From the NCBI GenBank assembly GCA_002255575.1, contig NCAT01000002.1:62001-126000 (forward strand): a stretch of DNA of 64,000 nucleotides, written 5' to 3'. The number at the start of each line of letters is the position of its first letter. The first letter of the stretch is position 1. Below the pieces are notes generated by a model. It did not search any database. It saw only the letters and a list, made by a program, of their open reading frames with translations, and was not told where the DNA came from. Below, piece by piece: positions 37,796 through 47,063 of the stretch. The DNA comes from Acidocella sp. 20-57-95. Its GTDB lineage: Bacteria; Pseudomonadota; Alphaproteobacteria; Acetobacterales; Acetobacteraceae. Position numbers and translations under genes: made by a program.

Positions 37796-39520
37796 ATGCT
37801 ACCTTTGAGCATGGATCAGCCAGTGCACCACCACACGCAATATCCGGATTACGCCAACCCGGAACTGCTGGACAAAATACCGCTATCAGCCAAAACCGTG
37901 CTCGATGTGGGTTGTGCGCAAGGAGCGCTTGGTGAAGCCTATCTGCGCCGTAACCCGGCCGTGCGCATGTTGGGCATTGAGCTTGACCCGCAAGCCGCAG
38001 CGCACGCCGCCCAGCGCCTGACCGAAGTGGCCTGCGTGGATGTGGAAGCCCAGCCGATGCCGTTTGCGGTGCCTGACGGCGTTGATTGCATCATCTACGG
38101 CGATGTTCTGGAACATTTGATAGACCCCTGGGCATTGCTGGCACGCCATGTGGAATATCTGGCCCCTGGCGGAACGATATTGGTGTGCATGCCCAATGCC
38201 GAACATTGGACGATCACGTTACGGTTGCTGAATGGCAGCTTTGATTATGAGGATTTGGGCCTGCTCGACCGCACGCATTTGCGCTGGTTCACACCGCGAA
38301 CGATGGGGGCTGCAATGGCGGCCGCCGGGCTTGAACTGGCCGATCTATCGCCACGACCGACAAGTTTGGAAAATGCGCGGCAATTCGCAAACGCAATGGC
38401 ACCCGCCTTGCGCGCCATCGGCGTTGACCCGGCAGATTATCTGAACCGCAGCGGACCGATTCAATTTATCTGGCGAGCCCGCAAAGCGGCGCCGGAGCGG
38501 CTGCTGATCAATGCCACCATGCTGGAACCACAAGGCGGGGTAAGCGACGTGCGGGTGGTGGAGCCGCTGCGGGCTTTGCGGTCCGATAGTGCGATATTTG
38601 CCGAGATTATGGCCGAACCAGATTTACACCCGGCGTTGCCCGATTGCCCGCAGATTGCCATTTTGCACCGGCCATTGCTGATCGGCGATGCGGGGATCGA
38701 GCGCATCAAACGGCTGCTCGGGCTTGGTTATTTGATTATTTCGGAATTTGACGATCATCCGGTGTTCATCGAACAACGCGGTGTGCCGCTGAGCGAATTA
38801 CTGACCTTCAAGGCCGTACATGCCGTGCAAACCAGCACGCCCGCGCTGGCCGATTATCTGCGCCACGAAAACCCCGAAATTGCCGTGTTTCCGAACGGGA
38901 TTTTTGAGTTGCCGGAGGTCAGCAATTTCAGCAACGCGGAACAATTAACGTTATTTTTCGGGGCACTGAACCGTGGTGATGACTGGGCGCCCTACATCAC
39001 AGCGTTGAACGAGGTGGCGCGCGCGGTGGGGCCGCGGCTAAAAATTTCGGTTGTGCATGACAGACCATTTTTCGATGCGCTGGAAACGCCGCACAAAATA
39101 TTCACGCCGATGTGTGATTACGCCACATACCTGAAATTGCTGGCTGCTTCTGAGATTGCTTTCATGCCGCTCAGTGATAATGTTTTCAACCGCGCCAAGT
39201 CAGACTTGAAATTTCTCGAAGCATCGTCCTGCCGCGTGGTCAGCTTGGCCAGTGATGTTGGTTATGCGGCGAGCATAGCAGATGGCAAAACCGGGCTTAT
39301 TTTCAGAAATCCGTATGATCTGCGGGGGCATTTGCTAAGGGTTCTGGCGTACCCGGAAGCGGCGCGCAAAATGGCGGATGCGGCACGCAGCCATATCGCA
39401 CAGCACCGGATGCTAGCGTATCAGGTGACAAACCGGATTAGCTGGTACCGCGACCTGTGGGCGCGGCGCGATGAGCTGAATGCCGCCTTGCGGTCGCGTT
39501 TGCCCACTTTGTTCATATGA
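37796..39520 (+). CDS. Fusion of SAM-dependent methyltransferase and GT4-like glycosyltransferase
   Basis: In 574 residues two domains are visible. Residues about 30-215 are a class I methyltransferase: KTVLDVGCAQGALGEAYL (SAM loop), GIELDPQAA, DCIIYGDVLEHL and LAPGGTILVCMPN. Residues about 230-560 resemble a retaining GT-B enzyme, with an N-terminal part (LINATMLEPQGGVSDVRVVEP), PNGIFELP, a region that binds the nucleotide sugar (SDLKFLEASSCRVVSLASDVG) and GKTGLIF. It probably builds and methylates a surface glycan. A second ATG at 37811 is an equally possible start. It lies 12 bases after ugd. Confidence 0.8.
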   Translation: MLPLSMDQPVHHHTQYPDYANPELLDKIPLSAKTVLDVGCAQGALGEAYLRRNPAVRMLGIELDPQAAAHAAQRLTEVACVDVEAQPMPFAVPDGVDCIIYGDVLEHLIDPWALLARHVEYLAPGGTILVCMPNAEHWTITLRLLNGSFDYEDLGLLDRTHLRWFTPRTMGAAMAAAGLELADLSPRPTSLENARQFANAMAPALRAIGVDPADYLNRSGPIQFIWRARKAAPERLLINATMLEPQGGVSDVRVVEPLRALRSDSAIFAEIMAEPDLHPALPDCPQIAILHRPLLIGDAGIERIKRLLGLGYLIISEFDDHPVFIEQRGVPLSELLTFKAVHAVQTSTPALADYLRHENPEIAVFPNGIFELPEVSNFSNAEQLTLFFGALNRGDDWAPYITALNEVARAVGPRLKISVVHDRPFFDALETPHKIFTPMCDYATYLKLLAASEIAFMPLSDNVFNRAKSDLKFLEASSCRVVSLASDVGYAASIADGKTGLIFRNPYDLRGHLLRVLAYPEAARKMADAARSHIAQHRMLAYQVTNRISWYRDLWARRDELNAALRSRLPTLFI

Positions 39521-39548
39521 TGACTTCGAGAGAGAGAATGACGACGAG

Positions 39549-40607
39549 ATGATGAGCTTAGTGCGGCTGTTCAACCGGTTTGTTGTCTCAACGGCGCGGC
39601 TGTTTGATTTTGTGCTTTTCACCTCGGTTCTGCTGCTATTCGGGCATTTACGATTCCGCCGACAGATTAAGTCAATCTGGCCGAAGCAGCCAGTCACGCT
39701 CGGCCCGAAGATCGTGCTGTTCATGCATTTCGATAAATACGGCAATGTACGACCACAGATTGTGCAGTATATTAAGGAGCTTGCTGAAAGTGGACGCTCT
39801 GTGGTGTTTATTACCAACTCCGGCAAGTTACGTTCAAAGGCGAAGGCCGTTTTGGAACCGATTTGCACCAGTATTATTATTCGTAACAATGTAGGCTATG
39901 ATTTTGGTGCTTGGCGGGATGGGATTGCGCATTATAATCTGCCACAACCGCATACTGAGGAGTTGATCATCGCCAATGACAGCGTGTTTGGGCCGTTGAG
40001 ACCAATCAATGCAATGCTGGGGGCGATTGATTATAACAAGGCCGATATGTGGGGGCTAACTGAGAGCTGGCAGCATCGCTATCATTTGCAGTCATACTTC
40101 TTGGCCTTTGGTAAAAAGGCTTTGAACGACAGAGCGTTTCGAAAATTCTGGGCAAAGGTCCGGCCGGTACCATCAAAGCGCTATATCGTTAAACATTACG
40201 AGATTGGCATTACGCAATATATGCTGAAATACGGCCTGACCTGCGCCGCTGTTTGGCCCTACGATACATTGATTTCGATGATTGATCAGCTTCAAATAAA
40301 TAAGTTGCTCACATTTAAGAAAAATGATTATCGAAAAGTTGATCCCGTGAGCATTACACGCAAAATGCATTTACTCCGGGTGCGGCACGCCATGGCGCGG
40401 CGCGGGCCGTTGAACCCGTCAGCCGAGCTATGGCGGCAATTGTTGCAATCGGGCTTTCCGTTCCTCAAGCGTGAATTGCTGCGCGATAACCCAACCAAAG
40501 TGGAAGATGTGCATGACTGGATCCATACAGTGCAGCACGAGCTGGGCTTGGATCCGGAACCGACCTTGGTTGAACTGCGGATGATGCTCAAAGGCATCGC
40601 GCCTTAA
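39549..40607 (+). CDS. Rhamnan synthesis protein F-like (RgpF) polysaccharide protein
   Basis: From ATG 39549 the protein is 352 residues and matches the RgpF family (PF05045): KIVLFMHFDKYGNVRPQIVQY, NNVGYDFGAWRDGI, ELIIANDSVFGPLRPI and WGLTESWQHRYHLQSYFLAF. RgpF proteins are involved in rhamnose-glucose polysaccharide assembly. A hydrophobic stretch near the N-terminus (FVLFTSVLLLFGHLRF) may anchor it. The 5' part is more AT-rich than neighbours, suggesting a transferred or fast-evolving gene. The purine-rich GAGAGAGAGAATGACGACGA run before ATG is the presumed ribosome site. Frame is open upstream, but that overlaps the preceding gene. Confidence 0.82.
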   Translation: MMSLVRLFNRFVVSTARLFDFVLFTSVLLLFGHLRFRRQIKSIWPKQPVTLGPKIVLFMHFDKYGNVRPQIVQYIKELAESGRSVVFITNSGKLRSKAKAVLEPICTSIIIRNNVGYDFGAWRDGIAHYNLPQPHTEELIIANDSVFGPLRPINAMLGAIDYNKADMWGLTESWQHRYHLQSYFLAFGKKALNDRAFRKFWAKVRPVPSKRYIVKHYEIGITQYMLKYGLTCAAVWPYDTLISMIDQLQINKLLTFKKNDYRKVDPVSITRKMHLLRVRHAMARRGPLNPSAELWRQLLQSGFPFLKRELLRDNPTKVEDVHDWIHTVQHELGLDPEPTLVELRMMLKGIAP

Positions 40608-40608
40608 A

Positions 40609-41403
40609 ATGGTGGGCAACCTCCGCATGATTTTGCGGCTGGTTTTGGTGCTGGCCTGGACCCTGCCCTGCATGCTGGTACAGGCGGCATTATTGTGCGT
40701 TCGTGGCAATGCCAAGGTTAAGTTCGCGCAAATCTATTGGCGCGGCGTAGCTTTTATTATGGGGCTGCATCTGCACGTTAAGGGCGCGGTGACCAGCGAG
40801 CGGCCGGTGGTGTTCATTGCTAATCACTGCACCTGGATTGATATTATCGCCCTGGGTTCGGTGCTGCCGGGCTGTTTTGTGGCGAAAGGCGATATCGCCA
40901 ACTGGCCGTTTATAAGTTGGGTGGCAAAATTAGGCCGCACGATATTTGTTTCACGCAGCAAAGCGACCTTGGGGCAGGAGCGCGAAGGGCTGAGCGCCAG
41001 GCTAGCGGCGGGGGATAACATTATTCTGTTCCCAGAGGGCACGACATCAGACGGGGTGCGGATATTGCCGTTTCAATCCTCATTCCTGGTGATCGCCAAT
41101 TCCGCGGCAAAGCCGGTCGTTCAGCCGGTGACCATTGTATATGATCGGCTGGACGGGCTTCCGGTGCAAAGACGGGACCGGCCGGTGATTTCATGGTACG
41201 GCGATATGGATATGGCGTCGCACTACCCGGGCATTGGGCGGCGCAAGTCGCTGGGGGCCACGCTGATCCTGGACCCTGCCATTCCTGCCGGCACGTTTGA
41301 GAACCGCAAAGCGCTTTCAGCGGCTTTGGAGGCGCGGCTGGCCGCCAATGCGGCAAGGCTGCGGCAAGGCCTTGGTGTCGACCCGGCATCTGTCAACCCC
41401 TGA
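40609..41403 (+). CDS. 1-acyl-sn-glycerol-3-phosphate acyltransferase-like protein
   Basis: The 264-residue PlsC-type enzyme acylates lysophosphatidate or a related lysolipid at the inner membrane. An N-terminal hydrophobic helix (about 7-29) precedes the HX4D motif NHCTWID (His73, Asp78) and the FPEGTTSDG motif. OlsA, the second enzyme of ornithine-lipid synthesis, belongs to the same family, so that role is possible given olsB at 24775. The start lies one base after the RgpF-like stop codon, so the two are probably co-transcribed. Confidence 0.85.
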   Translation: MVGNLRMILRLVLVLAWTLPCMLVQAALLCVRGNAKVKFAQIYWRGVAFIMGLHLHVKGAVTSERPVVFIANHCTWIDIIALGSVLPGCFVAKGDIANWPFISWVAKLGRTIFVSRSKATLGQEREGLSARLAAGDNIILFPEGTTSDGVRILPFQSSFLVIANSAAKPVVQPVTIVYDRLDGLPVQRRDRPVISWYGDMDMASHYPGIGRRKSLGATLILDPAIPAGTFENRKALSAALEARLAANAARLRQGLGVDPASVNP

Positions 41404-41420
41404 TTGCTTCAGGATTATTT

Positions 41421-42206
41421 TTGCCCGATAAGCCGGACAAGATGCATAAGGTTGCCGCTTTTTATCAGTTTTTGCCCCTGCCCGACGCGGCTGGGATGGT
41501 TGAACCCTACCGGGCGTTCTGCGCCAGGTTGGATTTACGCGGCACGATGCTGATTGCGCCAGAAGGGATCAATGGAACGCTGGCCGGGCCGCCCGCCGCG
41601 ATTGATGAATTTGCTGCCGCTTTACAGGATGGCAGGGTTGTGGCGCCGGCCTTTACCCGGTTGGAATTAAAATTCTCGACCGCTGAGACCGCTCATTTCG
41701 ACCGGCTGAAAATTCGGCTGAAACGCGAAATTATCACATTCGGGCAGGATGAATGCGATCCGCTGCGCCAAGTTGGCACCTATGTTTCGGCCCAGGACTG
41801 GAACGCGCTGATCACCGACCCGGAGGTGGTTGTGGTTGATACCAGGAATGATTTCGAGGTTTCGATGGGGCGCTTTCAAGGGGCGGTTAACCCTGGCCTG
41901 ACGAGCTTCAGCGAATTTGCAGATTTTGTGGAACAACGCCTCTCAAACCGCCAAAAAACCAAAATTGCGATGTATTGCACCGGTGGCATCCGTTGCGAAA
42001 AAGCCAGCTCTTACATGCTGGCCAAGGGATTTTCCGAGATTTATCACCTGAGGGGCGGCATTTTGCGCTATTTGGAGGATATCCCTGAAGCGGAGAGCCT
42101 CTGGCAGGGTGATTGCTTTGTGTTTGACCGCCGGGTCGCACTCGGCCACGGGCTGGTGGCGCACCCTGAAGCCATTGTACCAGGCGTGCCGGTAGATAAA
42201 ACTTGA
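41421..42206 (+). CDS. trhO: tRNA uridine(34) hydroxylase (rhodanese-domain, YceA/UPF0176)
   Basis: TrhO uses oxygen to make 5-hydroxyuridine at position 34 of tRNAs. The sequence has the N-terminal ferredoxin-like part (AAFYQFLPLPD; APEGINGTLAG) and a rhodanese domain with VVVDTRNDFEVSMGRF and active Cys in MYCTGGIRCEK. The frame begins with TTG at 41421 (261 residues). ATG 41442, seven codons later, gives MHKVAAFYQF and fits the family equally well or better. Confidence 0.9.
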   Translation: MPDKPDKMHKVAAFYQFLPLPDAAGMVEPYRAFCARLDLRGTMLIAPEGINGTLAGPPAAIDEFAAALQDGRVVAPAFTRLELKFSTAETAHFDRLKIRLKREIITFGQDECDPLRQVGTYVSAQDWNALITDPEVVVVDTRNDFEVSMGRFQGAVNPGLTSFSEFADFVEQRLSNRQKTKIAMYCTGGIRCEKASSYMLAKGFSEIYHLRGGILRYLEDIPEAESLWQGDCFVFDRRVALGHGLVAHPEAIVPGVPVDKT

Positions 42207-42263
42207 AGTTGCACCAAATTGTCACGCATTTTTGCTTGACTCGGCGCGGCAAACCATAGGCGA

Positions 42264-42359
42264 ATGGCGGTATTATTGGAGGTGTCTCGCAATTTGACCT
42301 TGACCCCAGCCCGCCAAACGCGCTTCTCCGTCCGGACCAACCGGATGGGCGTAGAATGA
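42264..42359 (+). CDS. Possible 31-codon leader ORF coupled to miaB
   Basis: A short frame, ATG 42264 to TGA 42357-42359, encodes 31 residues starting [18 protein letters not shown]. Its TGA overlaps the miaB ATG at 42356, giving the same coupling arrangement as other gene pairs here. There is no strong Shine-Dalgarno sequence and no known homolog that I recognise, so it may be fortuitous. Confidence 0.25.
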   Translation: MAVLLEVSRNLTLTPARQTRFSVRTNRMGVE

Positions 42360-43717
42360 TGAAATTGGGCGGCAATACCCGTAAACTGCATATTGTGACT
42401 CACGGCTGTCAGATGAATGTCTATGACAGCGCCAGAATGGCCGATTTGCTGGCCCCGCTGGGCTACGCGACCGTCGATGCGCCGGAGGGTGCCGACATGG
42501 TGATTATGAACACCTGCCATATTCGGGAGCGCGCGGCCGATAAGGTGTTCTCGGCGCTTGGCCGGTTGCGGGATTTGAAGGAAGATACTGGCGGGCGGAT
42601 GCTGATTGCGGTCACTGGTTGTGTGGCGCAGGCAGAGGGCGATGTGATTTTGAAACGCGCCCCGTATGTGGATTTGGTGGTGGGGCCGCAAGCCTATCAC
42701 CGGTTGCCGGAACTGATCGCGCAGGTACACCGTACGTCCAAATCAGTGCTGGATACGGATTTCCCAGCCGAACAGAAATTTGACTTTTTGCCGGATGCCG
42801 CCGCCCCCCAAGGGGTGATTGCCAACCTGACGATTCAGGAAGGCTGCGATAAATTCTGCTCGTTCTGCGTGGTGCCCTATACGCGTGGGGCCGAAGCATC
42901 CCGCCCGGCAGCTTCTATTATTGCCGAGGCCAAGCGGATGGTGGCGGTGGGCGCGCGCGAGATTGCGCTGCTGGGCCAGAACGTGAATGCCTATCATGGT
43001 GAAGGGCTGGATGGCTCGGTTTGGGGGCTGGCGCGGCTGCTGGCGGAACTAGCCGAAATTCCAGGGCTGTTGCGGTTGCGCTATACAACCTCGCACCCGT
43101 CGGACATGACCGAAGAGCTGATGCTGGCACACTGGGACAACCCGGCTTTGATGCCGTTTTTGCACCTGCCGGTGCAGTCAGGTTCGGATAAAATTCTGGC
43201 TGCGATGAACCGCAAGCACACGGCGGATGATTTCCGCCGGATTATCGCGCGGCTGCGCGATTTGCGCCCGGATATGGCGTTTACGTCGGACTTCATCGTG
43301 GGGCACCCCGGCGAGACCGATGCAGATTTTGAGGCGACCATGGCGCTGATCCGCGAAACGAGCTTCGCGCTAGCCTATAGCTTCAATTACTCACCCCGCC
43401 CGGGCACGCCTGCCGCCGGCCTGCCACAAGTTCCGCAGGCGGTGAAGGATGCGCGGCTTTATGAATTGCAGGCCGAGCTGCGCCGCCAGCAGGATGAATT
43501 CAACGCCGCCACCGTTGGCCTGACCACGCCGGTTTTATTCACTGGCACGGGCCGCTATGGTGGGCAGATTGCCGGAAGATCACTCTACGCCCAGCCGGTG
43601 GTGGTAGAGTCGCCCACAGAGCTCACTGGCGAAATTCATAACGTGACAATTACCCATGCCAACCCCAACTCGCTTCTAGGAACCCTTCTTCACACCAAGG
43701 AGACAAAAGCAGCTTGA
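42356..43717 (+). CDS. miaB: tRNA-2-methylthio-N6-dimethylallyladenosine synthase
   Basis: MiaB is a radical-SAM enzyme that methylthiolates i6A37 in tRNAs. The 453-residue protein has the N-terminal cluster cysteines (Cys18 in THGCQMN, Cys54 in MNTCHIRE and a third in TGCVAQ), the radical-SAM CxxxCxxC in [16 protein letters not shown], and a C-terminal TRAM domain. About 150 bases separate it from trhO. It is the first gene of the conserved miaB-phoH-ybeY-corC cluster. Confidence 0.96.
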   Translation: MMKLGGNTRKLHIVTHGCQMNVYDSARMADLLAPLGYATVDAPEGADMVIMNTCHIRERAADKVFSALGRLRDLKEDTGGRMLIAVTGCVAQAEGDVILKRAPYVDLVVGPQAYHRLPELIAQVHRTSKSVLDTDFPAEQKFDFLPDAAAPQGVIANLTIQEGCDKFCSFCVVPYTRGAEASRPAASIIAEAKRMVAVGAREIALLGQNVNAYHGEGLDGSVWGLARLLAELAEIPGLLRLRYTTSHPSDMTEELMLAHWDNPALMPFLHLPVQSGSDKILAAMNRKHTADDFRRIIARLRDLRPDMAFTSDFIVGHPGETDADFEATMALIRETSFALAYSFNYSPRPGTPAAGLPQVPQAVKDARLYELQAELRRQQDEFNAATVGLTTPVLFTGTGRYGGQIAGRSLYAQPVVVESPTELTGEIHNVTITHANPNSLLGTLLHTKETKAA

Positions 43718-44751
43718 GCCAGAACCTCGCATCTTCAGCCACCCCGTCCAACTCCCTTCCCCCGCGGTCTTTGACCATGACCTTCAATAACAACGCGCTG
43801 TTGCCGTTATTGTTGGGTGATCATGACCGGCATTTGGCGCGCATCGAGCAAAAGCTTGGCGTGCGGCTGGCTTGCCGGGGTAACCGCATTTCCATTCAGG
43901 GACCAACCTCCCAGGTGGCAGCGGCGGAGGCGGCTTTGGCGGCGTTGTACCGGCAGTTGGAGCGCGGCGAGTTTATTGATGGGCCGAAAGTTGATGCGGC
44001 GATGCGGCTGACCGACCCGACCACTGACCCAAGGCTGCCGCTCTCGGATTTACCCGCTATTCGCACCCGCAAAGGTGCGGTGGGGCCGCGCAGTGCGGCA
44101 CAGACAGCTTATATTGATCTGCTGGCGCGCCACGAGATGGTGTTTGCCATGGGGCCGGCCGGGACCGGCAAAACCTACCTCGCGGTGGCGCAGGCGGTGG
44201 CGATGCTGACATCAGGTAAAGTCGACCGGATTGTGCTCTCCCGCCCGGCGGTTGAAGCCGGCGAGCGGCTGGGGTTTCTGCCGGGCGATATGAAGGAGAA
44301 GGTGGACCCGTATCTGCGTCCGCTCTATGACGCGCTGAATGATATGCTGCCAGGCGACCAATTGACCAAGCGAATAACCACCGGCGAGATTGAAATCGCG
44401 CCACTGGCCTTTATGCGTGGCCGCACGCTCGCGCATGCCTTCGTGATTTTGGACGAGGCACAGAATACCACGCCGGTGCAGATGAAAATGTTCTTAACGC
44501 GCATGGGCGAAGGCACGCGCATGGTGATCACCGGTGATTTAACGCAGATTGATTTACCTGCCGGCACGCGCTCAGGCCTGGCTGATGCGCTGGATACGCT
44601 GGAAGGCATTTCCGGCATTGGCGTGGCGCGGTTTAATAATAGCGACGTGGTGCGCCACCCGCTGGTGGGCCGGATTGTGGAAGCCTACGACCAGCGCCAA
44701 GCGGCCGCGAAAGAACATGCGCGGGAATATAGCCGGGAGCGGCATAGCTAG
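43714..44751 (+). CDS. ybeZ: PhoH-like ATPase (YbeZ)
   Basis: The 345-residue cytoplasmic P-loop protein has the Walker [13 protein letters not shown] and a Walker B region [23 protein letters not shown]. It begins with TTG overlapping the miaB stop (TTGA) and has AAGGAGAC 12 bases upstream. ATG 43777, 21 codons later, is the alternative start. YbeZ partners with YbeY in ribosome and RNA quality control, which matches its position. Confidence 0.93.
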   Translation: MSQNLASSATPSNSLPPRSLTMTFNNNALLPLLLGDHDRHLARIEQKLGVRLACRGNRISIQGPTSQVAAAEAALAALYRQLERGEFIDGPKVDAAMRLTDPTTDPRLPLSDLPAIRTRKGAVGPRSAAQTAYIDLLARHEMVFAMGPAGTGKTYLAVAQAVAMLTSGKVDRIVLSRPAVEAGERLGFLPGDMKEKVDPYLRPLYDALNDMLPGDQLTKRITTGEIEIAPLAFMRGRTLAHAFVILDEAQNTTPVQMKMFLTRMGEGTRMVITGDLTQIDLPAGTRSGLADALDTLEGISGIGVARFNNSDVVRHPLVGRIVEAYDQRQAAAKEHAREYSRERHS

Positions 44752-44753
44752 TT

Positions 44754-45194
44754 ATGGAGCCGCGAAGTCGTTACGCCCCCTATTTTGGGGGCGAGATTAT
44801 CATCACGGACCGGCTGTGGCATGTGTATGTGCGCGATGTTGCCACATTGGTATGCCGGGCGATGGCGGTGGTGGATTGCGATGCCAATGTGGTGCTGACC
44901 GATGACCGCACGATTCAAAAACTCAATGCCCGTGACCGGGGTAAGAATAAGCCAACGAATGTGCTGACCTATGAACAGCCACCGGAAATTTTGTTGGGCT
45001 TTGGCACGGTATTGCGCGAAGCGCAGCTGGCGGGCAAATCCGTTGGGGCACATTTATCGCATTTGCTGATCCATGGCGCCTTGCACCTGGAAGGCTACGA
45101 CCACGACCACGCCGGTGCCGCCAAGCAGATGGAGGCTGAGGAGACTTGGTTGCTCGCGCGGCTGCACATTGCTAACCCGTGGAAAAAGCGATGA
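44754..45194 (+). CDS. ybeY: Endoribonuclease YbeY (16S rRNA maturation)
   Basis: The 146-residue protein has the metalloenzyme triad His107, His111 and His117 in HGALHLEGYDHDH and the substrate-side motif RDRGKNKPTNVLTY. It is needed for 16S rRNA 3' end processing and ribosome quality control. It starts two bases after the phoH stop. Its own stop overlaps the corC ATG (ATGA). Confidence 0.95.
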   Translation: MEPRSRYAPYFGGEIIITDRLWHVYVRDVATLVCRAMAVVDCDANVVLTDDRTIQKLNARDRGKNKPTNVLTYEQPPEILLGFGTVLREAQLAGKSVGAHLSHLLIHGALHLEGYDHDHAGAAKQMEAEETWLLARLHIANPWKKR

Positions 45195-46078
45195 GCTCGA
45201 CCTTGCAACGTCTGTTGGGGCGGCTGCGTAACACTGAGCAGTCGGTACGCGAATCAATCGCGGAATTGGTGCAGGAGGCTGATGCTGAAGCCGCCCTTGG
45301 CCATGAGCATGAGCCGGCGGGGCTAGACGCGCATGAGCGGGTGCTGATTGCCAATGTGCTGCGGCTGCGCGAGATAACGGCTGATGATGTGATGGTGCCG
45401 CGCCCTGATATTATCGCGATGCGAGCTGATGTATCGCTCGAGCAGGCGATTGCGCAGATACGCAAAGAAGGCCATTCGCGGATGCCGGTTTACCGCGATA
45501 ACCTCGATGATTTACTCGGCATGGTGCATATTAAAGATGTGTTTGCCTTTACCGGCAGCCCGGCAGAATTTTCTGTGGAGAAAATTATCCGTAAGCCGCT
45601 GATGGTGGCACCGCAGATTACGGTGTTGGATTTGCTACTGCAAATGCGCCAAACCCGCACGCATCTGGCGTTGGTGGTGGATGAGTATGGCGGGATTGAT
45701 GGGCTGGTCACCATCGAGGATTTGGTTGAAACGATTGTCGGCGACATCGCCGATGAGCATGACGAGATTGAAGGCCCGATGCTGGTGGAACGCCCGGATG
45801 GTGCGCTTGATATTAATGCGCTGCTGCCGGTAGAGGAATTTGAAGCCAAGCTTGGCCCGGTACTGTCCGCAGATGAGCGCGATGCTGATATAGAAACAGT
45901 CGGCGGTCTGGTATTTAACCTGGCTGGGCGCGTACCGATAAAAGGCGAGATTATACCACATCCTTCCGGCATTGAATTTCTGGTGCTAGAGGCGGACGCG
46001 CGACGGATCCGCAGGTTGCGGGCGCGGCGTACCATCACACCTGAGGCGGAACAAAAAGCTGCCAAGGACGAATCCTAA
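45191..46078 (+). CDS. corC: CBS-pair/CorC_HlyC domain protein
   Basis: From ATG 45191 it has 295 residues. Two CBS motifs (DDVMVPRPDIIAMRADVSLEQA; KPLMVAPQITVLDLLLQM) are followed by a CorC/HlyC domain (TVGGLVFNLAGRVPIKGEII). Such proteins are linked to magnesium/cobalt homeostasis; this form has no membrane domain. A GTG four codons upstream is a possible earlier start. In many proteobacteria lnt comes next; here a DUF1275 gene does. Confidence 0.9.
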   Translation: MSSTLQRLLGRLRNTEQSVRESIAELVQEADAEAALGHEHEPAGLDAHERVLIANVLRLREITADDVMVPRPDIIAMRADVSLEQAIAQIRKEGHSRMPVYRDNLDDLLGMVHIKDVFAFTGSPAEFSVEKIIRKPLMVAPQITVLDLLLQMRQTRTHLALVVDEYGGIDGLVTIEDLVETIVGDIADEHDEIEGPMLVERPDGALDINALLPVEEFEAKLGPVLSADERDADIETVGGLVFNLAGRVPIKGEIIPHPSGIEFLVLEADARRIRRLRARRTITPEAEQKAAKDES

Positions 46079-46104
46079 AAAATAAACTGCACGCTGGGAA
46101 TATT

Positions 46105-46782
46105 ATGAGCACGACAAAAACGCCGATCCACCTAGAATATATTCTGGGCCTCACAGCCTTTGCCGCGGGTGCCGTGGATGTGATTAGCTTTGTGAAATTG
46201 GGGGGCGTGTTTGCCTCTGCCATGACCGGGAATTTGGCGTTCTTGGCCTTATATCTGGCGCGCGGGTCACTGCATGCAGCGGTGGGGTCATTCATTGCGC
46301 TGGTTGGGTTTATTCTGGGTGGGGTTATTGGAACGTTGCAGACCAGGGGGCGTAGTAATCATCACGCCTTGAATATATTGCTTGTAACAGAGACGATTTT
46401 GTTAACGGCCGTGATTATTCTTTGGCTGCCAACAACCCATATTGTTGGCGGGCTTGCGACAAATTTGTTGATTTTGATGCTCTCAATCATCATGGGTTTG
46501 CAAAGCATTGTTGGGAAAAAGGTCAATCTCTCGAATATTCCAACCGTGGTCTTCACCAGCACCCTCACCAACATGGTGATTGCAATTACAGATACGCTCG
46601 CGAGCGGAAAGTTCGCGCTCCCGACCGATACGAAACGACAGAGTGCCTCATTCTGCCTATATTTTGTCGGCGCTTTGATCGCGGGCTTATTGACGGTATT
46701 GGATTGGCAGGTGATTATCGTGTTGCCGCTGGTGGCGGTTGCGTGGGCTTTGGTGCGGCATTTGCGCGCCAAGCCCGAATAG
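46105..46782 (+). CDS. DUF1275 (YoaK) family membrane protein
   Basis: A 225-residue integral membrane protein with about six helices. The DUF1275 N-terminal motif AFAAGAVDVISFVKLGGVFASAMTGNL is clear, as is FTSTLTNMVIAITD in the middle. YoaK-type proteins have no settled function. It starts 26 bases after corC and may be read from the same transcript. The 281 bases after its stop hold only a small hairpin. Confidence 0.85.
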   Translation: MSTTKTPIHLEYILGLTAFAAGAVDVISFVKLGGVFASAMTGNLAFLALYLARGSLHAAVGSFIALVGFILGGVIGTLQTRGRSNHHALNILLVTETILLTAVIILWLPTTHIVGGLATNLLILMLSIIMGLQSIVGKKVNLSNIPTVVFTSTLTNMVIAITDTLASGKFALPTDTKRQSASFCLYFVGALIAGLLTVLDWQVIIVLPLVAVAWALVRHLRAKPE

Positions 46783-46911
46783 CCACAGCGAGTTAAAAGG
46801 GGACTGGCCAATTTACCGTGTATGGCTGGTTTGAATCATCGTCCTGCCAGAGACACCCCGATCCGAATATGCCTATATCACCCGCATAGGCGCGGTTGTG
46901 CTGGTTTGGTG

Positions 46912-46930
46912 TTACGGGTCATTCCCGTAA
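46912..46930. repeat. Short perfect hairpin in intergenic DNA
   Basis: TTACGGG (46912-46918) and CCCGTAA (46924-46930) form a perfect 7-bp stem around a five-base loop TCATT. No T-run follows on either strand. It could be an operator or an RNA end between the DUF1275 gene and the small membrane-protein gene. Confidence 0.4.
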
Positions 46931-47063
46931 ATGGCCATGCGTAGAAGCAAAGGCGTGCCTGCCAGACTGCGGGTTTTCATAGCCGTTTCTTCTGTTTGTT
47001 TCGCCCGTCAGCCCTATGAGTCAGATTGTTTGTATCAAAAACGAAGTGGTGGCGGCCCTTGGG

